25,362 nucleotides of DNA from DASVLX01 sp035552275 (GCA_035552275.1 DASZLR010000109.1:1-25362), one strand, 5' to 3'; shown: positions 6,759-14,989, counted from the stretch's first letter. Numbers and translations are program-made. Notes: a model not told the origin generated them from the letters alone.

Positions 6759-8159
6759 ATGGCCAGGAACACTGCCAAGACTGCCCGAACCGCCCGGGCC
6801 AACTACCGCTGCGCCGACTGTGGGCACGAGGTCGGCAAGTGGGTCGGCCGCTGCCCGGAATGCCAGGCGTGGGGGACTGTTGAGCAGGTCGGCGTGTCCC
6901 GGCCGGCGCTGGCCCGGATCGTCGCCGGCGCGCCCAGCTCGCCCGCGCGCCCGATCGGCCAGGTCGACGTCGAGGCGGCGCGGGCCCGGTCGACCGGGGT
7001 GGACGAGCTGGACCGGGTGCTCGGCGGCGGCATCGTGCCGGGCGCGGTGGCGCTGCTGGCCGGCGAGCCGGGCGTGGGCAAGTCGACCCTGCTGCTGGAG
7101 GTCGCGCACCGCTGGTCGGCGCTGACTCCGTTGCACGGCCCCGGTTACGGCCCCGCGCTGTACATCACCGGCGAGGAGTCGGCCGGCCAGGTGCGGCTGC
7201 GGGCCGAGCGCACCGGCAATCTGCACGACCGGCTTTACCTTGCCGCGGAAAGCGATCTGGCCGCGCTGCTCGGCCACGTCGACGCCGTCCGGCCCGGCCT
7301 GCTGATCGTAGACTCGGTACAGACCATGGCATCGTCCGAAGTGGACGGAAGCCCCGGTGGCGTCACCCAGGTGCGTGCGGTGACCGCCGCACTGGTCGCC
7401 CTGGCCAAGGAACGCGACCTGCCGGTGGTGCTGGTCGGGCACGTCACCAAGGACGGCTCGGTGGCCGGGCCCCGGCTGCTGGAACACCTGGTGGACGTGG
7501 TGTTGCAGTTCGAGGGCGATCAGCACTCCACGCTGCGGCTGCTGCGCGGGGTGAAGAACCGGTTCGGCCCGGCCGACGAGATCGGCTGCTTCGAGCTGTG
7601 CGAGGACGGCATCGTGGGCGTGCCGGACCCGTCCGGGCTGTTCCTGAACCAGCGCGACACCGCCGTCGCCGGCACCGCGATCACCGTGGCGATGGAGGGC
7701 AAGCGGCCGCTGCTGGGCGAGGTGCAGGCGCTGGTGGCCCCGTCCAGCCTGCCGCAGCCCCGGCGGGCGGTCAGCGGGCTGGACGCGGCCAGGGTGGCCA
7801 TGGTGCTGGCCGTGCTCTCCCGGCGCGGCGAGGTGAAGCTCGCCGAGAAGGACGTGTACACGGCGACGGTCGGCGGGATGCGGATGTCCGAGCCGGCCAC
7901 CGATCTGGCGCTCGCGCTGGCGGTCGCCTCGGCGACCTGGGACACCGCGCTGCCGCCGGATCTGGTGGCGGTCGGCGAGGTCGGCCTGGCCGGTGAGGTG
8001 CGCCGGGTGCCCGGCGTCGGACGTCGGCTCGCCGAGGCCGCCCGGCTGGGCTTCGTCCGCGCGTTGGTGCCGCCCGACTCCGGCCCGCTGCCGCCGGGGC
8101 TGCGGGCCGTCGTCGTGCCGAACATCAAGGAGGCGTTGTCCCAACTGGGCGGCTTTTGA
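6759..8159 (+). CDS. radA: DNA repair protein RadA (Sms)
   Basis: This 466-residue RecA-like ATPase acts in recombinational repair by driving branch migration. It has the canonical order: a four-Cys zinc finger (Cys18, 21, 32, 35 in YRCADCGHEV...GRCPECQAW), Walker A GEPGVGKST at about 102-110, Walker B LLIVDSVQ near 181-188, the RadA-specific KNRFG at 266-270, and a C-terminal Lon-protease-like domain ending in VVVPNIKEALSQLGGF. The length is typical. ATG 6759 is the only sensible start and appears leaderless. In M. tuberculosis and many other actinobacteria the next gene is disA; here the next gene is on the other strand and is unrelated. Confidence 0.97.
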   Translation: MARNTAKTARTARANYRCADCGHEVGKWVGRCPECQAWGTVEQVGVSRPALARIVAGAPSSPARPIGQVDVEAARARSTGVDELDRVLGGGIVPGAVALLAGEPGVGKSTLLLEVAHRWSALTPLHGPGYGPALYITGEESAGQVRLRAERTGNLHDRLYLAAESDLAALLGHVDAVRPGLLIVDSVQTMASSEVDGSPGGVTQVRAVTAALVALAKERDLPVVLVGHVTKDGSVAGPRLLEHLVDVVLQFEGDQHSTLRLLRGVKNRFGPADEIGCFELCEDGIVGVPDPSGLFLNQRDTAVAGTAITVAMEGKRPLLGEVQALVAPSSLPQPRRAVSGLDAARVAMVLAVLSRRGEVKLAEKDVYTATVGGMRMSEPATDLALALAVASATWDTALPPDLVAVGEVGLAGEVRRVPGVGRRLAEAARLGFVRALVPPDSGPLPPGLRAVVVPNIKEALSQLGGF

Positions 8160-8169
8160 CCACTATGGA

Positions 8170-8192
8170 CTGTCCAGCTCCTATTTGGACAG
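8170..8192. terminator. Possible bidirectional terminator between radA and the OtsB-GH15 gene
   Basis: CTGTCCA at 8170-8176 and TGGACAG at 8186-8192 form a perfect 7-bp stem with a 9-base loop between two convergent genes. It overlaps the stop codon of the leftward gene. There is no T-run, which is usual in high-GC actinobacteria. Confidence 0.45.
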
Positions 8193-10721
8193 AAGTTGGG
8201 CGCACCGGATCAGGCCCAGGTGGCTGTACGCCTGCGGGTGGTTGCCCAGCGAGCGTTCCGCGATCGGGTCGTACTCCTCGGGCAGCAGGCCGGTCGGGCC
8301 GGCGGCGTCCACCAGTTGCTCGAACAGGTCCTCGGCCTCGGTGCGCCGGCCGGTGAGCAGATACGCCTCGACCAGCCAGGCCGCGCACAGGTGGAAACCG
8401 CCCTCGTTGCCCGGCAGGCCGTCGTCGCGCCGGTATCGGTACACCGTGGCGCCGCTGCGCAACTCCGACTCGATCGAGGTCACCGTGGCCTGGAACCGGG
8501 CGTCCGCCGGGTCGATCAGCCCGGACAGCCCGACGTGCAGGGAGGCCGCGTCCAGGTCGGTGCCGTCGTAGGCGGTGGTGAACGCGCCGATGCCGTTGCA
8601 GGCGTCCGCGTGCCAGCCGTGGGACAGCACGTCGGTGGCGATCTGGTCGCGCAGCTCCGCCCAGCTCGGGTCCGGCTCGCGGTCCCAGCGCTTGGCCAGG
8701 CCCAGCGCGCGGTCGATGGTCACCCAGCACATCACCTTGGAGTAGACGTGATGCCGCGGCGCGTGTCGTTCCTCCCAGATGCCGTGGTCGGGCTCGTGCC
8801 AGCGGGACGCGACCGCCTGGGCCATCGCGTTGACCATCGCCCAGTCGTGGTCGGTCAGCGAGCCGCGCACCTCGGACAGCCCGGCCACCAGGTCGGCCAC
8901 CGGCCCGAAAACATCCAGCTGGACCTGCTGGTTGGCCAGGTTGCCGACCCGGACCGGCCGGGAGCCGGCGTAACCCGGAAGAGTGTCGATGACGGCTTCC
9001 GGGCCGAGCGTGGTGCCGGCGATCGTGTACAGCGGGTGCAGCCGCTCCGGGCCGGGCAGCGTCTCCAGGACCCGGTGCAGCCAGCCGAGGAAGCCCTCGG
9101 CCTCGGCGGTCGAGCCCAGCGACACCAGCGCGGACGCGGTCAGCGCGCCGTCGCGCAGCCAGCAGTACCGGTAGTCCCAGTTGCGGATGCCGCCGATCTC
9201 CTCGGGCATCGAGGTGGTCGCGGCGGCCATGATCGCGCCGGTCTCGGCGTGCGCCAGGCCGCGCAGGGTGAGCGCGGAGCGGGCCACCAGATCGCGCTCG
9301 ACCTCGGGCAGCTTCAGCTCGGCCAGCCAGTCCGTCCAGTACGCGGCCGCGCGAGCCCGCCGCTCGTCCTCCAGCACCGGGTGGGCGGACAGGTCGGTGG
9401 TGCCGCAGCGCAGTTCCAGCACCACCTGCTCGCACTCGGCGAGGTCGACCACGGCCTGCGCGGTCTCGTGCATGCCGTCCGAGCTGATCTGCCAGTCGAT
9501 GCCCGGCGACCGCAACACGATCGGGTCACCGGTGCCGGCCACCCGCAGGCCCTCCGGGTCGGCGTGCAGGCGCACCTGCACCTGGCCGAACTCCGGTCGC
9601 GGGGCGAACGTGATCGACGCTTTCGTGGCGCCGCTGATCACCCGAACGAGGTCGGTGCGGTGGGTTTCGGCGAAGTGGTCCAGGTAGTCGGTGACCAGCA
9701 GCCGGGACCAGCGGGTCTCCAGGATCGAGGTGCCCGGCAGGTACCGCTGGCCCAGCGGCAGCCCGTTGCGCTCCGGCTTGACGGTGAAGTGCCCGGCGCT
9801 GGTGCCGCCGAGCAGGTCGGCGAACACCGCGGCCGAGTCCGGCTCCGGGTGACACATCCAGGTGACCCGGGCGTCCGGGCTGATCAGCGCGACCTTGGTC
9901 TCGTTGGCGACCATCGACAGCCGCTCGATCGGCGGGGCGGACTCGCCGTAGAGCCAGGTCCGCCGCTCTTCCACCAGGAAGGCGAGCACGGTGGCGACCG
10001 AGGTGCTGTCCTCGATCCGGAACTCGGCGAGGCTGGGCGTGTGGCCGACCTTGATGCCCAGGTCGGGGCCGGACAGCCGGGCGAACGCCTTCTCGTCGGT
10101 GACGTCGTCGCCGATGAAGATGGTCGCGGTGGCGCCGGCCTGGTGGCGCAGCACGTCCAGCGCGTGCCCCTTGTCGGTCTGCACGACGGCCAGTTCGATC
10201 ACCGCCTTGCCCTCGGTGACCTGCACGCCCGGCCAGGCCGCCGGGCCGGACCGGACCGCGCCCAGCGTCCAGGCGGCCACGTCCGGCGCGGCCCGGCGGA
10301 CGTGCACCGCGATGCTCGCCGGCTTGATCTCCAGCTGCACGCCGGGCTGCTCGGTGACCAGCCGCTCCAGCTCGTGCTCCAGCCGGCGGTGCAGCGCGCG
10401 GGCGTTGCTGTCCAGCGCGTGCACGAAGCCGACGTCGAATTCGGAGCCGTGGCTGCCCACCAGATAGACCTCGGACGGCAGCCTCGACAACGTTGCCAGG
10501 TCGCGCAGCGCGCGGCCGGAGATCACCGCCGCGGTGGTCTCGTGCAGGCCGGCCAGGGCGCGCAGCGCGCCAACCGACTCGGGCAGCGGCCTGGCCTGCT
10601 CCGGGTCCTCCACGATGGGGGCCAGGGTCCCGTCGTAGTCGCAGGCGACCAGCAGTCGCGGTGTGCGGGCGGTGCGCACGATGGCACGGCGCAATTCGGC
10701 GGAAAGGGCCTCGGCGGTCAC
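8181..10721 (-). CDS. otsB: Trehalose-6-phosphate phosphatase fused to a GH15 (trehalase/glucoamylase-type) domain
   Basis: This 846-residue protein joins two enzymes. Residues 1 to about 240 are an OtsB-type HAD phosphatase: DYDGTLAP at 28-35, SGR in VISGRALRDL, GSHGSEF, and GDDVTDEKAF, all expected for trehalose-6-phosphate dephosphorylation. From about residue 245 follows a full glycoside hydrolase family 15 module: IERLSMVANETKVALISPDA, GGIRNWDYRYCWLRDGALT, a probable general acid Glu in HGIWEERHAPRHHVYSK, and a probable general base Glu in LLPEEYDP. Mycobacterial trehalase belongs to GH15, so the fusion could make and then hydrolyse trehalose, or trim another alpha-glucan. I prefer GTG 10721, where family similarity starts; GTG 10805 would add 28 unconserved residues. 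It lies downstream of otsA on the same strand. Confidence 0.93.
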   Translation of the reverse strand: MTAEALSAELRRAIVRTARTPRLLVACDYDGTLAPIVEDPEQARPLPESVGALRALAGLHETTAAVISGRALRDLATLSRLPSEVYLVGSHGSEFDVGFVHALDSNARALHRRLEHELERLVTEQPGVQLEIKPASIAVHVRRAAPDVAAWTLGAVRSGPAAWPGVQVTEGKAVIELAVVQTDKGHALDVLRHQAGATATIFIGDDVTDEKAFARLSGPDLGIKVGHTPSLAEFRIEDSTSVATVLAFLVEERRTWLYGESAPPIERLSMVANETKVALISPDARVTWMCHPEPDSAAVFADLLGGTSAGHFTVKPERNGLPLGQRYLPGTSILETRWSRLLVTDYLDHFAETHRTDLVRVISGATKASITFAPRPEFGQVQVRLHADPEGLRVAGTGDPIVLRSPGIDWQISSDGMHETAQAVVDLAECEQVVLELRCGTTDLSAHPVLEDERRARAAAYWTDWLAELKLPEVERDLVARSALTLRGLAHAETGAIMAAATTSMPEEIGGIRNWDYRYCWLRDGALTASALVSLGSTAEAEGFLGWLHRVLETLPGPERLHPLYTIAGTTLGPEAVIDTLPGYAGSRPVRVGNLANQQVQLDVFGPVADLVAGLSEVRGSLTDHDWAMVNAMAQAVASRWHEPDHGIWEERHAPRHHVYSKVMCWVTIDRALGLAKRWDREPDPSWAELRDQIATDVLSHGWHADACNGIGAFTTAYDGTDLDAASLHVGLSGLIDPADARFQATVTSIESELRSGATVYRYRRDDGLPGNEGGFHLCAAWLVEAYLLTGRRTEAEDLFEQLVDAAGPTGLLPEEYDPIAERSLGNHPQAYSHLGLIRCAQLLSK

Positions 10722-10911
10722 GGGCGATCGACTCTCTGGCAGCGGGGGTGAGGACTGCTCCGGGATGTGAGCGGCGTCTCGCTGCCAGCCCGGGGCGAGT
10801 GGCACTTTAGCTCACCGGTGGGGGTGAATCGGTGGGCATGGATACCTGGACAAGATCCGTAGCTAACGTTGTCGTAACGTGCGATGGCTGGCCGTCGGGT
10901 TTGTCGGGAGG

Positions 10912-12372
10912 TCAGTAAGGCAGGAACGAATCGGCCACCGGGTCGCCCGGATTGAGCGCTGCCAGGAAGGATCGGGCCCAGCGGTCGACGTCGTGGGTGA
11001 GCACCTGCCGGCGCAGCGCCCGCATCCGCCGCCGGCCCTCCGCCGGGTCGACGGTGATGGCCGAGTACATCGCGTTCTTGACGCCGTTCAGATCGTGCGG
11101 GTTGACCAGGAACGCGCTGGTCAGCTCGTTGGCCGCGCCGGCGAACTCGGACAGCACCAGCGCGCCGCCCAGGTCGTGCCGGCTGGCGACGTACTCCTTG
11201 GACACCAGGTTCATGCCGTCCCGGACCGGTGTCACGATCATCACATCGGCGGCGGAGAAGAACGCGACGAGCTCCTCGCGGTCGACCGAGCGATGGAAGT
11301 AGTGCACGACCGGGTGGCCGACCCGCGCGAACTCGCCGTTGATCCGGCCGACCTCGCGCTCGATGTCGCCGCGCATCCGGCGGTAGTGCTCGACCCGCTC
11401 GCGGCTGGGAGTGGCGAGTTGGATCATGGTCACGTCGGCCGGATCGATCCGGCGCTCGTCCAACAGCTCGCGCAGCGCGTACAGCCGGGTGTCGATGCCC
11501 TTGGTGTAGTCCAGCCGGTCGACGCCGAGCAGGATTTTCTTGGGGTGGCCGAGTTCGGCGCGGATCTCCTTGGAGCGGGCCACCACGTCCCGGCGGCGGG
11601 ACAGCGTGTCCAGGCCGGCGGCGTCAATGGAGATCGGGAACGCGCCGACTCGGACCGTACGGTCGCCGAACTGCACCGACCCGGGGCGGGTGCGCACGCC
11701 GACCGCGGCTCGGGTCGGTTCCAGGCCGACCAGCCGGCGGGCCAGCCAGAGGAAGTTCTGCGCGCCGCCGGGAAGGTGGAAACCGACCAGGTCGGCGCCG
11801 AGCAGGCCGCGGATGATCTCGGTCCGCCAGGGCAGCTGCATGAACAGCTCGACCGGCGGGAACGGGATGTGCAGGAAGAAGCCGATGCGCAGGTCCGGCC
11901 GGCGCTCACGGAGCATGCCGGGGACGAGCTGGAGCTGGTAGTCCTGCACCCAGACCGTGGCGCCGCGCTCGGCGATCTCCGCCGCCGCGTCGGCGAACCG
12001 GCGGTTCACCTGGACATAGCTGTTCCACCAGGCCCGGTCGAAGACGGGTGGGACCACCACGTCGTGGTACAGCGGCCAGAGGGTGGCGTTGGAGAAGCCC
12101 TCGTAGTAGTCGCGCACCTCGTTCGCGGACAGCGTGACCGGGTGCAGCACCAGGCCGTCGTCGTCGAACTCCTCGATGTCGGCGTCGGCGATGCCGGCCC
12201 AGCCGATCCAGGCGCCCTTTTGAGCGCGCAGAAAGGGTTCCAGGGCGCTGACCAGGCCGCCGGGACTGCGTCCCCATTTCAGCGTGCCGTCGTCAAGCCT
12301 GTCCACGTCAACCGGAAGACGGTTGGCGACAACGATGAAGTTCGCGCCGCCCGCCGTCGGACTGTTGTTCAC
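10912..12372 (-). CDS. otsA: alpha,alpha-Trehalose-phosphate synthase (UDP/ADP-glucose)
   Basis: The 486-residue GT20 enzyme couples a nucleotide-activated glucose to glucose 6-phosphate, giving trehalose 6-phosphate, the substrate of the adjacent OtsB domain. Motifs in order: FIVVANRLPVDV, GRSPGGLVSAL, WVQDYQLQLVPGMLRE, GFFLHIPFPPVELF, the donor-site block GVDRLDYTKGIDTR, DGMNLVSKEYVASR and LVLSEFAGAANEL. I chose GTG 12372 because a perfect AAGGAGG (12383-12389, leftward) lies ten bases before it. The ATG at 12516 would add 48 low-complexity residues with no family similarity. The otsA-otsB gap is 106 or 190 bases depending on the otsB start, so the second gene may have its own start signals. 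Trehalose serves actinobacteria as an osmolyte and cell-envelope precursor. Confidence 0.97.
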   Translation of the reverse strand: MNNSPTAGGANFIVVANRLPVDVDRLDDGTLKWGRSPGGLVSALEPFLRAQKGAWIGWAGIADADIEEFDDDGLVLHPVTLSANEVRDYYEGFSNATLWPLYHDVVVPPVFDRAWWNSYVQVNRRFADAAAEIAERGATVWVQDYQLQLVPGMLRERRPDLRIGFFLHIPFPPVELFMQLPWRTEIIRGLLGADLVGFHLPGGAQNFLWLARRLVGLEPTRAAVGVRTRPGSVQFGDRTVRVGAFPISIDAAGLDTLSRRRDVVARSKEIRAELGHPKKILLGVDRLDYTKGIDTRLYALRELLDERRIDPADVTMIQLATPSRERVEHYRRMRGDIEREVGRINGEFARVGHPVVHYFHRSVDREELVAFFSAADVMIVTPVRDGMNLVSKEYVASRHDLGGALVLSEFAGAANELTSAFLVNPHDLNGVKNAMYSAITVDPAEGRRRMRALRRQVLTHDVDRWARSFLAALNPGDPVADSFLPY

Positions 12373-12382
12373 CGTGCGTACG

Positions 12383-12389
12383 CCTCCTT
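12383..12389 (-). promoter_or_regulatory. Ribosome-binding site that fixes the otsA start
   Basis: Read leftward this is AAGGAGG, ten bases before GTG 12372. It is the only strong Shine-Dalgarno sequence near the N-terminus and argues against the more upstream ATG at 12516. Confidence 0.75.
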
Positions 12390-12510
12390 GGGCAACGGCA
12401 CTCGGTACGGCACTCGATGACAACCGAGTGGTGACTCGGGAAGTCGTGCCCTCATCGAGATTAGTGACGGCAGGCGGTGGCCGGTTGGTCCCAAAGGACA
12501 GGTTTACCTG

Positions 12511-12655
12511 TGTCACCGGTCACGTAACTTGCCCGTCACCGCAAGTGTCATCGCTTACCGGCCGGCAAACGTGACCGCAAGACTCAGTTGCACGTGCCAC
12601 CGCACAGGTCACCGCACGTGTCATTGTGAGTGCCATCGCAACGCCTCATTGCAGC
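12511..12655. repeat. Degenerate tandem repeat with a 12-bp period upstream of otsA
   Basis: Units begin at 12511, 12523, 12535, 12547, 12559, 12571, 12583, 12595, 12608, 12620, 12632 and 12644, so the spacing is 12 bases with a single one-base slip. The best units read GTCACCGCAAGT (12535) and GTCACCGCACGT (12608); others, such as GTGACCGCAAGA (12571) and GTCATTGTGAGT (12620), are diverged, and those at 12523 and 12559 are poor. The array fills the space after the thrE stop and before otsA. A shorter pair with the same period, CGGCACTCG at 12396 and 12408, lies nearer the otsA start. It may be an operator array for otsA or a decayed minisatellite. Confidence 0.65.
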
Positions 12656-14106
12656 CGTCGACGGGTGGGTCGCAGCGGCCCGACCATTCGCGGTCCGGCG
12701 AGCCGCCGTTCCAGCCGGCCGAGATGGCTGCGCACCGGCTGCGCCAGGTACTCGCCGAGCACGACGCCGGCGGCCAGCGCCAGCGCGATCGCCACCGCCT
12801 GCATCAGCAGCGGGAAGCCGTCCGGGCGGCGGGTCACGGCGAGTTCGTACATGGACCGGTAGATAGTCAGGCCGGGCAGCAGCGGGGTGAGGCCGGACAC
12901 CGCGACCACCAGCGGCGGCAGGCGTAGCTGCCGGGACACCGTGCCTGCGCACAGTCCAATCAGGACAGCCGCGACGCCGCTGGCCGCGATGGGGTTGGCC
13001 TGCACCAGAATCAGCGCGCGATAGCCGCCGGCGCCCAGCGCGCCCGCCGCGCCGGCCACCAACAGCGCGCGCGGAGCGGCATAACTGGCCAGCGCGAACG
13101 CGGCGGCCGTGGCCGCGCCGGCGAGGATTTGGACCGGCAGGTGCAGCGCGGTCGGTGACAGCGGCTCGGCGACCTCGATCCGCGGCAGCCCGAGCTGGGC
13201 GCCCATGCCCAGCGCGAACACCACGCCGGCGATCAGGCCGGCCGACATCATGGTGACTTCCATGGTGCGACCGGCGGCGGTGACGTTGTAGCCGGATATC
13301 GCGTCCTGGACGGAGCCGACGAAGGAGAGCCCGGACAGCAGCACGGTGATCGCGGCGGCGACCACCAGCGCCGGTTCGATGCCCGGCGGCAGGATGCCCA
13401 GCCGCAGCATGATCAGGCTCAGTGCGGTGGCCAGCAACCCGCCGACGGCCTGTTGGAAGAAGAACGGCAGGGCGCGGCGGTTCAGCAGCCGGCCCACCCG
13501 GTCGATGATCGCGCTGATCAGGCCGGCGGCCAACGCCACCATCGGGCCGCCACCGAGCAGGATCGTGACCGACGCGGCCAGCGCGGCCCAGGCGAGGGTG
13601 GCCACCCAGCGTGGGTAGGGGTGCGGCGCTTCGCTGATCTCGGTCAGCGAGGTGTGCGCCGCGTCGATATCAAGGTCGCCGGCGGTGATCCGGCGGACCA
13701 GGTTCTCCACCGCGGCCAGCCGGGTGTAGTCCAGCGCGCGGGATCGGACAACCCGGTGCGCGGTGACCGGCGGCAGCTCGACGCCCCGCTGGCAGCACAC
13801 GCTGATCGAGCTGAAGATCACGTCGACCTCGCAGTGCGGGAGGCCGAAAGCCGACGTCACGGCGATGGCGGTCGCGGTCACGTCGGCCGCGCCGGCGCCG
13901 CTGGCCATCAGGATCTCGCCGATCCGCATCGTCAGATCCAGCACCTGGTTGACCGTCGACTCGCTGGGCAGTTCCGGGCCGATCGCGATGGCGGTCGAAC
14001 CGGGCAGGTGCGGCGGCGCCGATACCGGCCCGAGGCCCGGGCGGGTGCGGTCGGTGCGCCACAGCGGGTTGGTGCTGCTGCTGCGACGCGGTACGAATCG
14101 AGACAT
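12646..14106 (-). CDS. Threonine/serine exporter family protein (ThrE-like)
   Basis: The 486-residue membrane protein matches the ThrE family, which exports L-threonine and L-serine in Corynebacterium glutamicum. After a hydrophilic N-terminus, residues from about 55 hold the ThrE_1 (DUF1212) domain: TMRIGEILMASGAGAADVTATA and FGLPHCEVDVIFSSISV, then membrane segments beginning VATLAWAALAASVTILLGGG. The second domain (DUF3815-like) starts at about 345, with ALVAGAAGALGAGGYRAL-type helices and the LTPLLPGLTIYRSMY motif near the end. About ten membrane spans can be counted. ATG 14106 is preceded by a perfect AGGAGGT (14111-14117) at four bases, so longer upstream frames are not real starts. The exported amino acid is inferred from the family. 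Confidence 0.92.
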   Translation of the reverse strand: MSRFVPRRSSSTNPLWRTDRTRPGLGPVSAPPHLPGSTAIAIGPELPSESTVNQVLDLTMRIGEILMASGAGAADVTATAIAVTSAFGLPHCEVDVIFSSISVCCQRGVELPPVTAHRVVRSRALDYTRLAAVENLVRRITAGDLDIDAAHTSLTEISEAPHPYPRWVATLAWAALAASVTILLGGGPMVALAAGLISAIIDRVGRLLNRRALPFFFQQAVGGLLATALSLIMLRLGILPPGIEPALVVAAAITVLLSGLSFVGSVQDAISGYNVTAAGRTMEVTMMSAGLIAGVVFALGMGAQLGLPRIEVAEPLSPTALHLPVQILAGAATAAAFALASYAAPRALLVAGAAGALGAGGYRALILVQANPIAASGVAAVLIGLCAGTVSRQLRLPPLVVAVSGLTPLLPGLTIYRSMYELAVTRRPDGFPLLMQAVAIALALAAGVVLGEYLAQPVRSHLGRLERRLAGPRMVGPLRPTRRRLQ

Positions 14107-14196
14107 GGTCACCTCCTGTGCTGGATACCCCAAGAGCACATCGGCCCCGCGCGGTCGGCCGTTGCGCCCCCTGTCGAGTGTCGTTGGCCACATGAT

Positions 14197-14213
14197 TGAC
14201 CGTTGATCGGTCA
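14197..14213. promoter_or_regulatory. Inverted repeat, candidate operator upstream of the exporter gene
   Basis: TGACCG at 14197-14202 and CGGTCA at 14208-14213 are perfect inverted arms around TTGAT. The site lies about 90 bases upstream of the exporter start, between it and tRNA-Thr, and could bind a dimeric repressor. The rest of 14118-14401 holds nothing else I can name with confidence; TACGAT at 14377-14382 may be a -10 box for the tRNA. Confidence 0.4.
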
Positions 14214-14401
14214 CCCGCATGGCTGCCTTCGAGTGTGCCCCTGGCCGCGCCTGCCTACTCCTGGGTAACGTCATGGCGTGGGACTCACGCGATCGGACCA
14301 CGCGACGTGCGCCGTATCACGTGTTGCGCGCACCATGAGTAGAACGATCGCCGCAGGTGGCGCTTGGTGCGACCCCTACGATAAGGATGTTCACGGGCCG
14401 T

Positions 14402-14477
14402 GCCGGCGTAGCTCAACTGGCAGAGCATTCGCCTTGTAAGCGAAAGGTCGTGGGTTCGAGTCCCACCGCCGGCTCCA
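14402..14477 (+). tRNA. tRNA-Thr (anticodon TGT)
   Basis: A complete 76-base cloverleaf. The acceptor arms GCCGGCG and CGCCGGC pair fully, the anticodon stem is TTCGC/GCGAA around the loop CTTGTAA with anticodon TGT, and the T arm is GTGGG-TTCGAGT-CCCAC. CCA is encoded at 14475-14477. The gene is adjacent to an integrase remnant, so its 3' end may have served as an attachment site; I found no second copy of that end in the window. Confidence 0.97.
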
Positions 14478-14480
14478 AAA

Positions 14481-14513
14481 GGTTTCTGACCAGCTAAAAC
14501 AGGGTCAGAAACC
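14481..14513 (+). terminator. Perfect 11-bp hairpin just after tRNA-Thr
   Basis: GGTTTCTGACC (14481-14491) pairs with GGTCAGAAACC (14503-14513) across an 11-base loop, three bases after the tRNA CCA. The most likely role is transcription termination of the tRNA. A recombination-site arm is possible because the next feature is an integrase remnant. Confidence 0.6.
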
Positions 14514-14578
14514 GATCTTCGTGGTCATGGCGTCCCAGCGCACAGCGCTCGGTGACACTTCGCTTGAAGGGTTGAGCC

Positions 14579-14935
14579 ATGACAACCAAACGCATCGTGT
14601 ACCCGCCCGCCACCTGGGGTTTGTTCGCCCGGCAGTGGGAGCGGGCGCTCAAGTCCGAGAACAAAGTCCGGGAACACGATCTTCGCTTACCTGTGGGCGG
14701 TCCGGCTGCTGGGCGAGTGGGCGCACCGGCAGACGCCGGTCGTGCAGCCGACCGAGGTCGAGCCGGGGCATATCCGGGAGTTCATCGCCGAGTTGATCGA
14801 GCGCAACCTCGCCCGGCAACGCGCACACCAACTACCGGGGACTGCGGATGTTCTTCAAGTGGCTGGTCGCGGAAGACGAGATCGACCGGACGCCAATGGA
14901 TCGCACCAAGGCGCCGTTGAAGAGTTGTGGTCGGC
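14579..14935 (+). pseudogene. Remnant of a tyrosine recombinase/integrase (N-terminal part, frameshifted)
   Basis: Three consecutive reading frames each hold one part of an integrase N-terminal SAM-like domain. The first, from ATG 14579, begins MTTKRIVYPPATWGLFARQW and runs to about 14670. The second continues as TIFAYLWAVRLLGEWAHRQ and PGHIREFIAELIERNLARQ to about 14820. The third reads NYRGLRMFFKWLVAEDEIDRTPM, the usual end of a core-binding domain. Two frame changes separate them, and no catalytic R-H-R-Y domain follows before the AbiE genes begin. The gene is therefore broken and cannot make an active recombinase. Its place next to tRNA-Thr is typical of an element that once inserted there. 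Confidence 0.7.
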
Positions 14936-14989
14936 GAACGCAGTCAGGTGATAGTGGACTGCCTCGACATCCATCACGCGGCTCCTGGG

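Noticed and set aside
8196..10751. An 851-codon open frame on the + strand opposite the OtsB-GH15 gene, and similar long frames at 1152-3551 and 4368-5810
   Set aside because: They lie antisense to well-supported genes, match no family and are expected by chance from high third-position GC.
12529..12927. Rightward frames with Cys/His-rich tetrapeptides across 12529-12660
   Set aside because: The pattern arises from the 12-bp repeat read in frame and continues antisense into the exporter gene; there is no start signal or family.
14402..14477. A functional link between tRNA-Thr and the threonine exporter gene
   Set aside because: Adjacency alone is weak evidence; the exporter reads away from the tRNA and no T-box or shared leader is seen.
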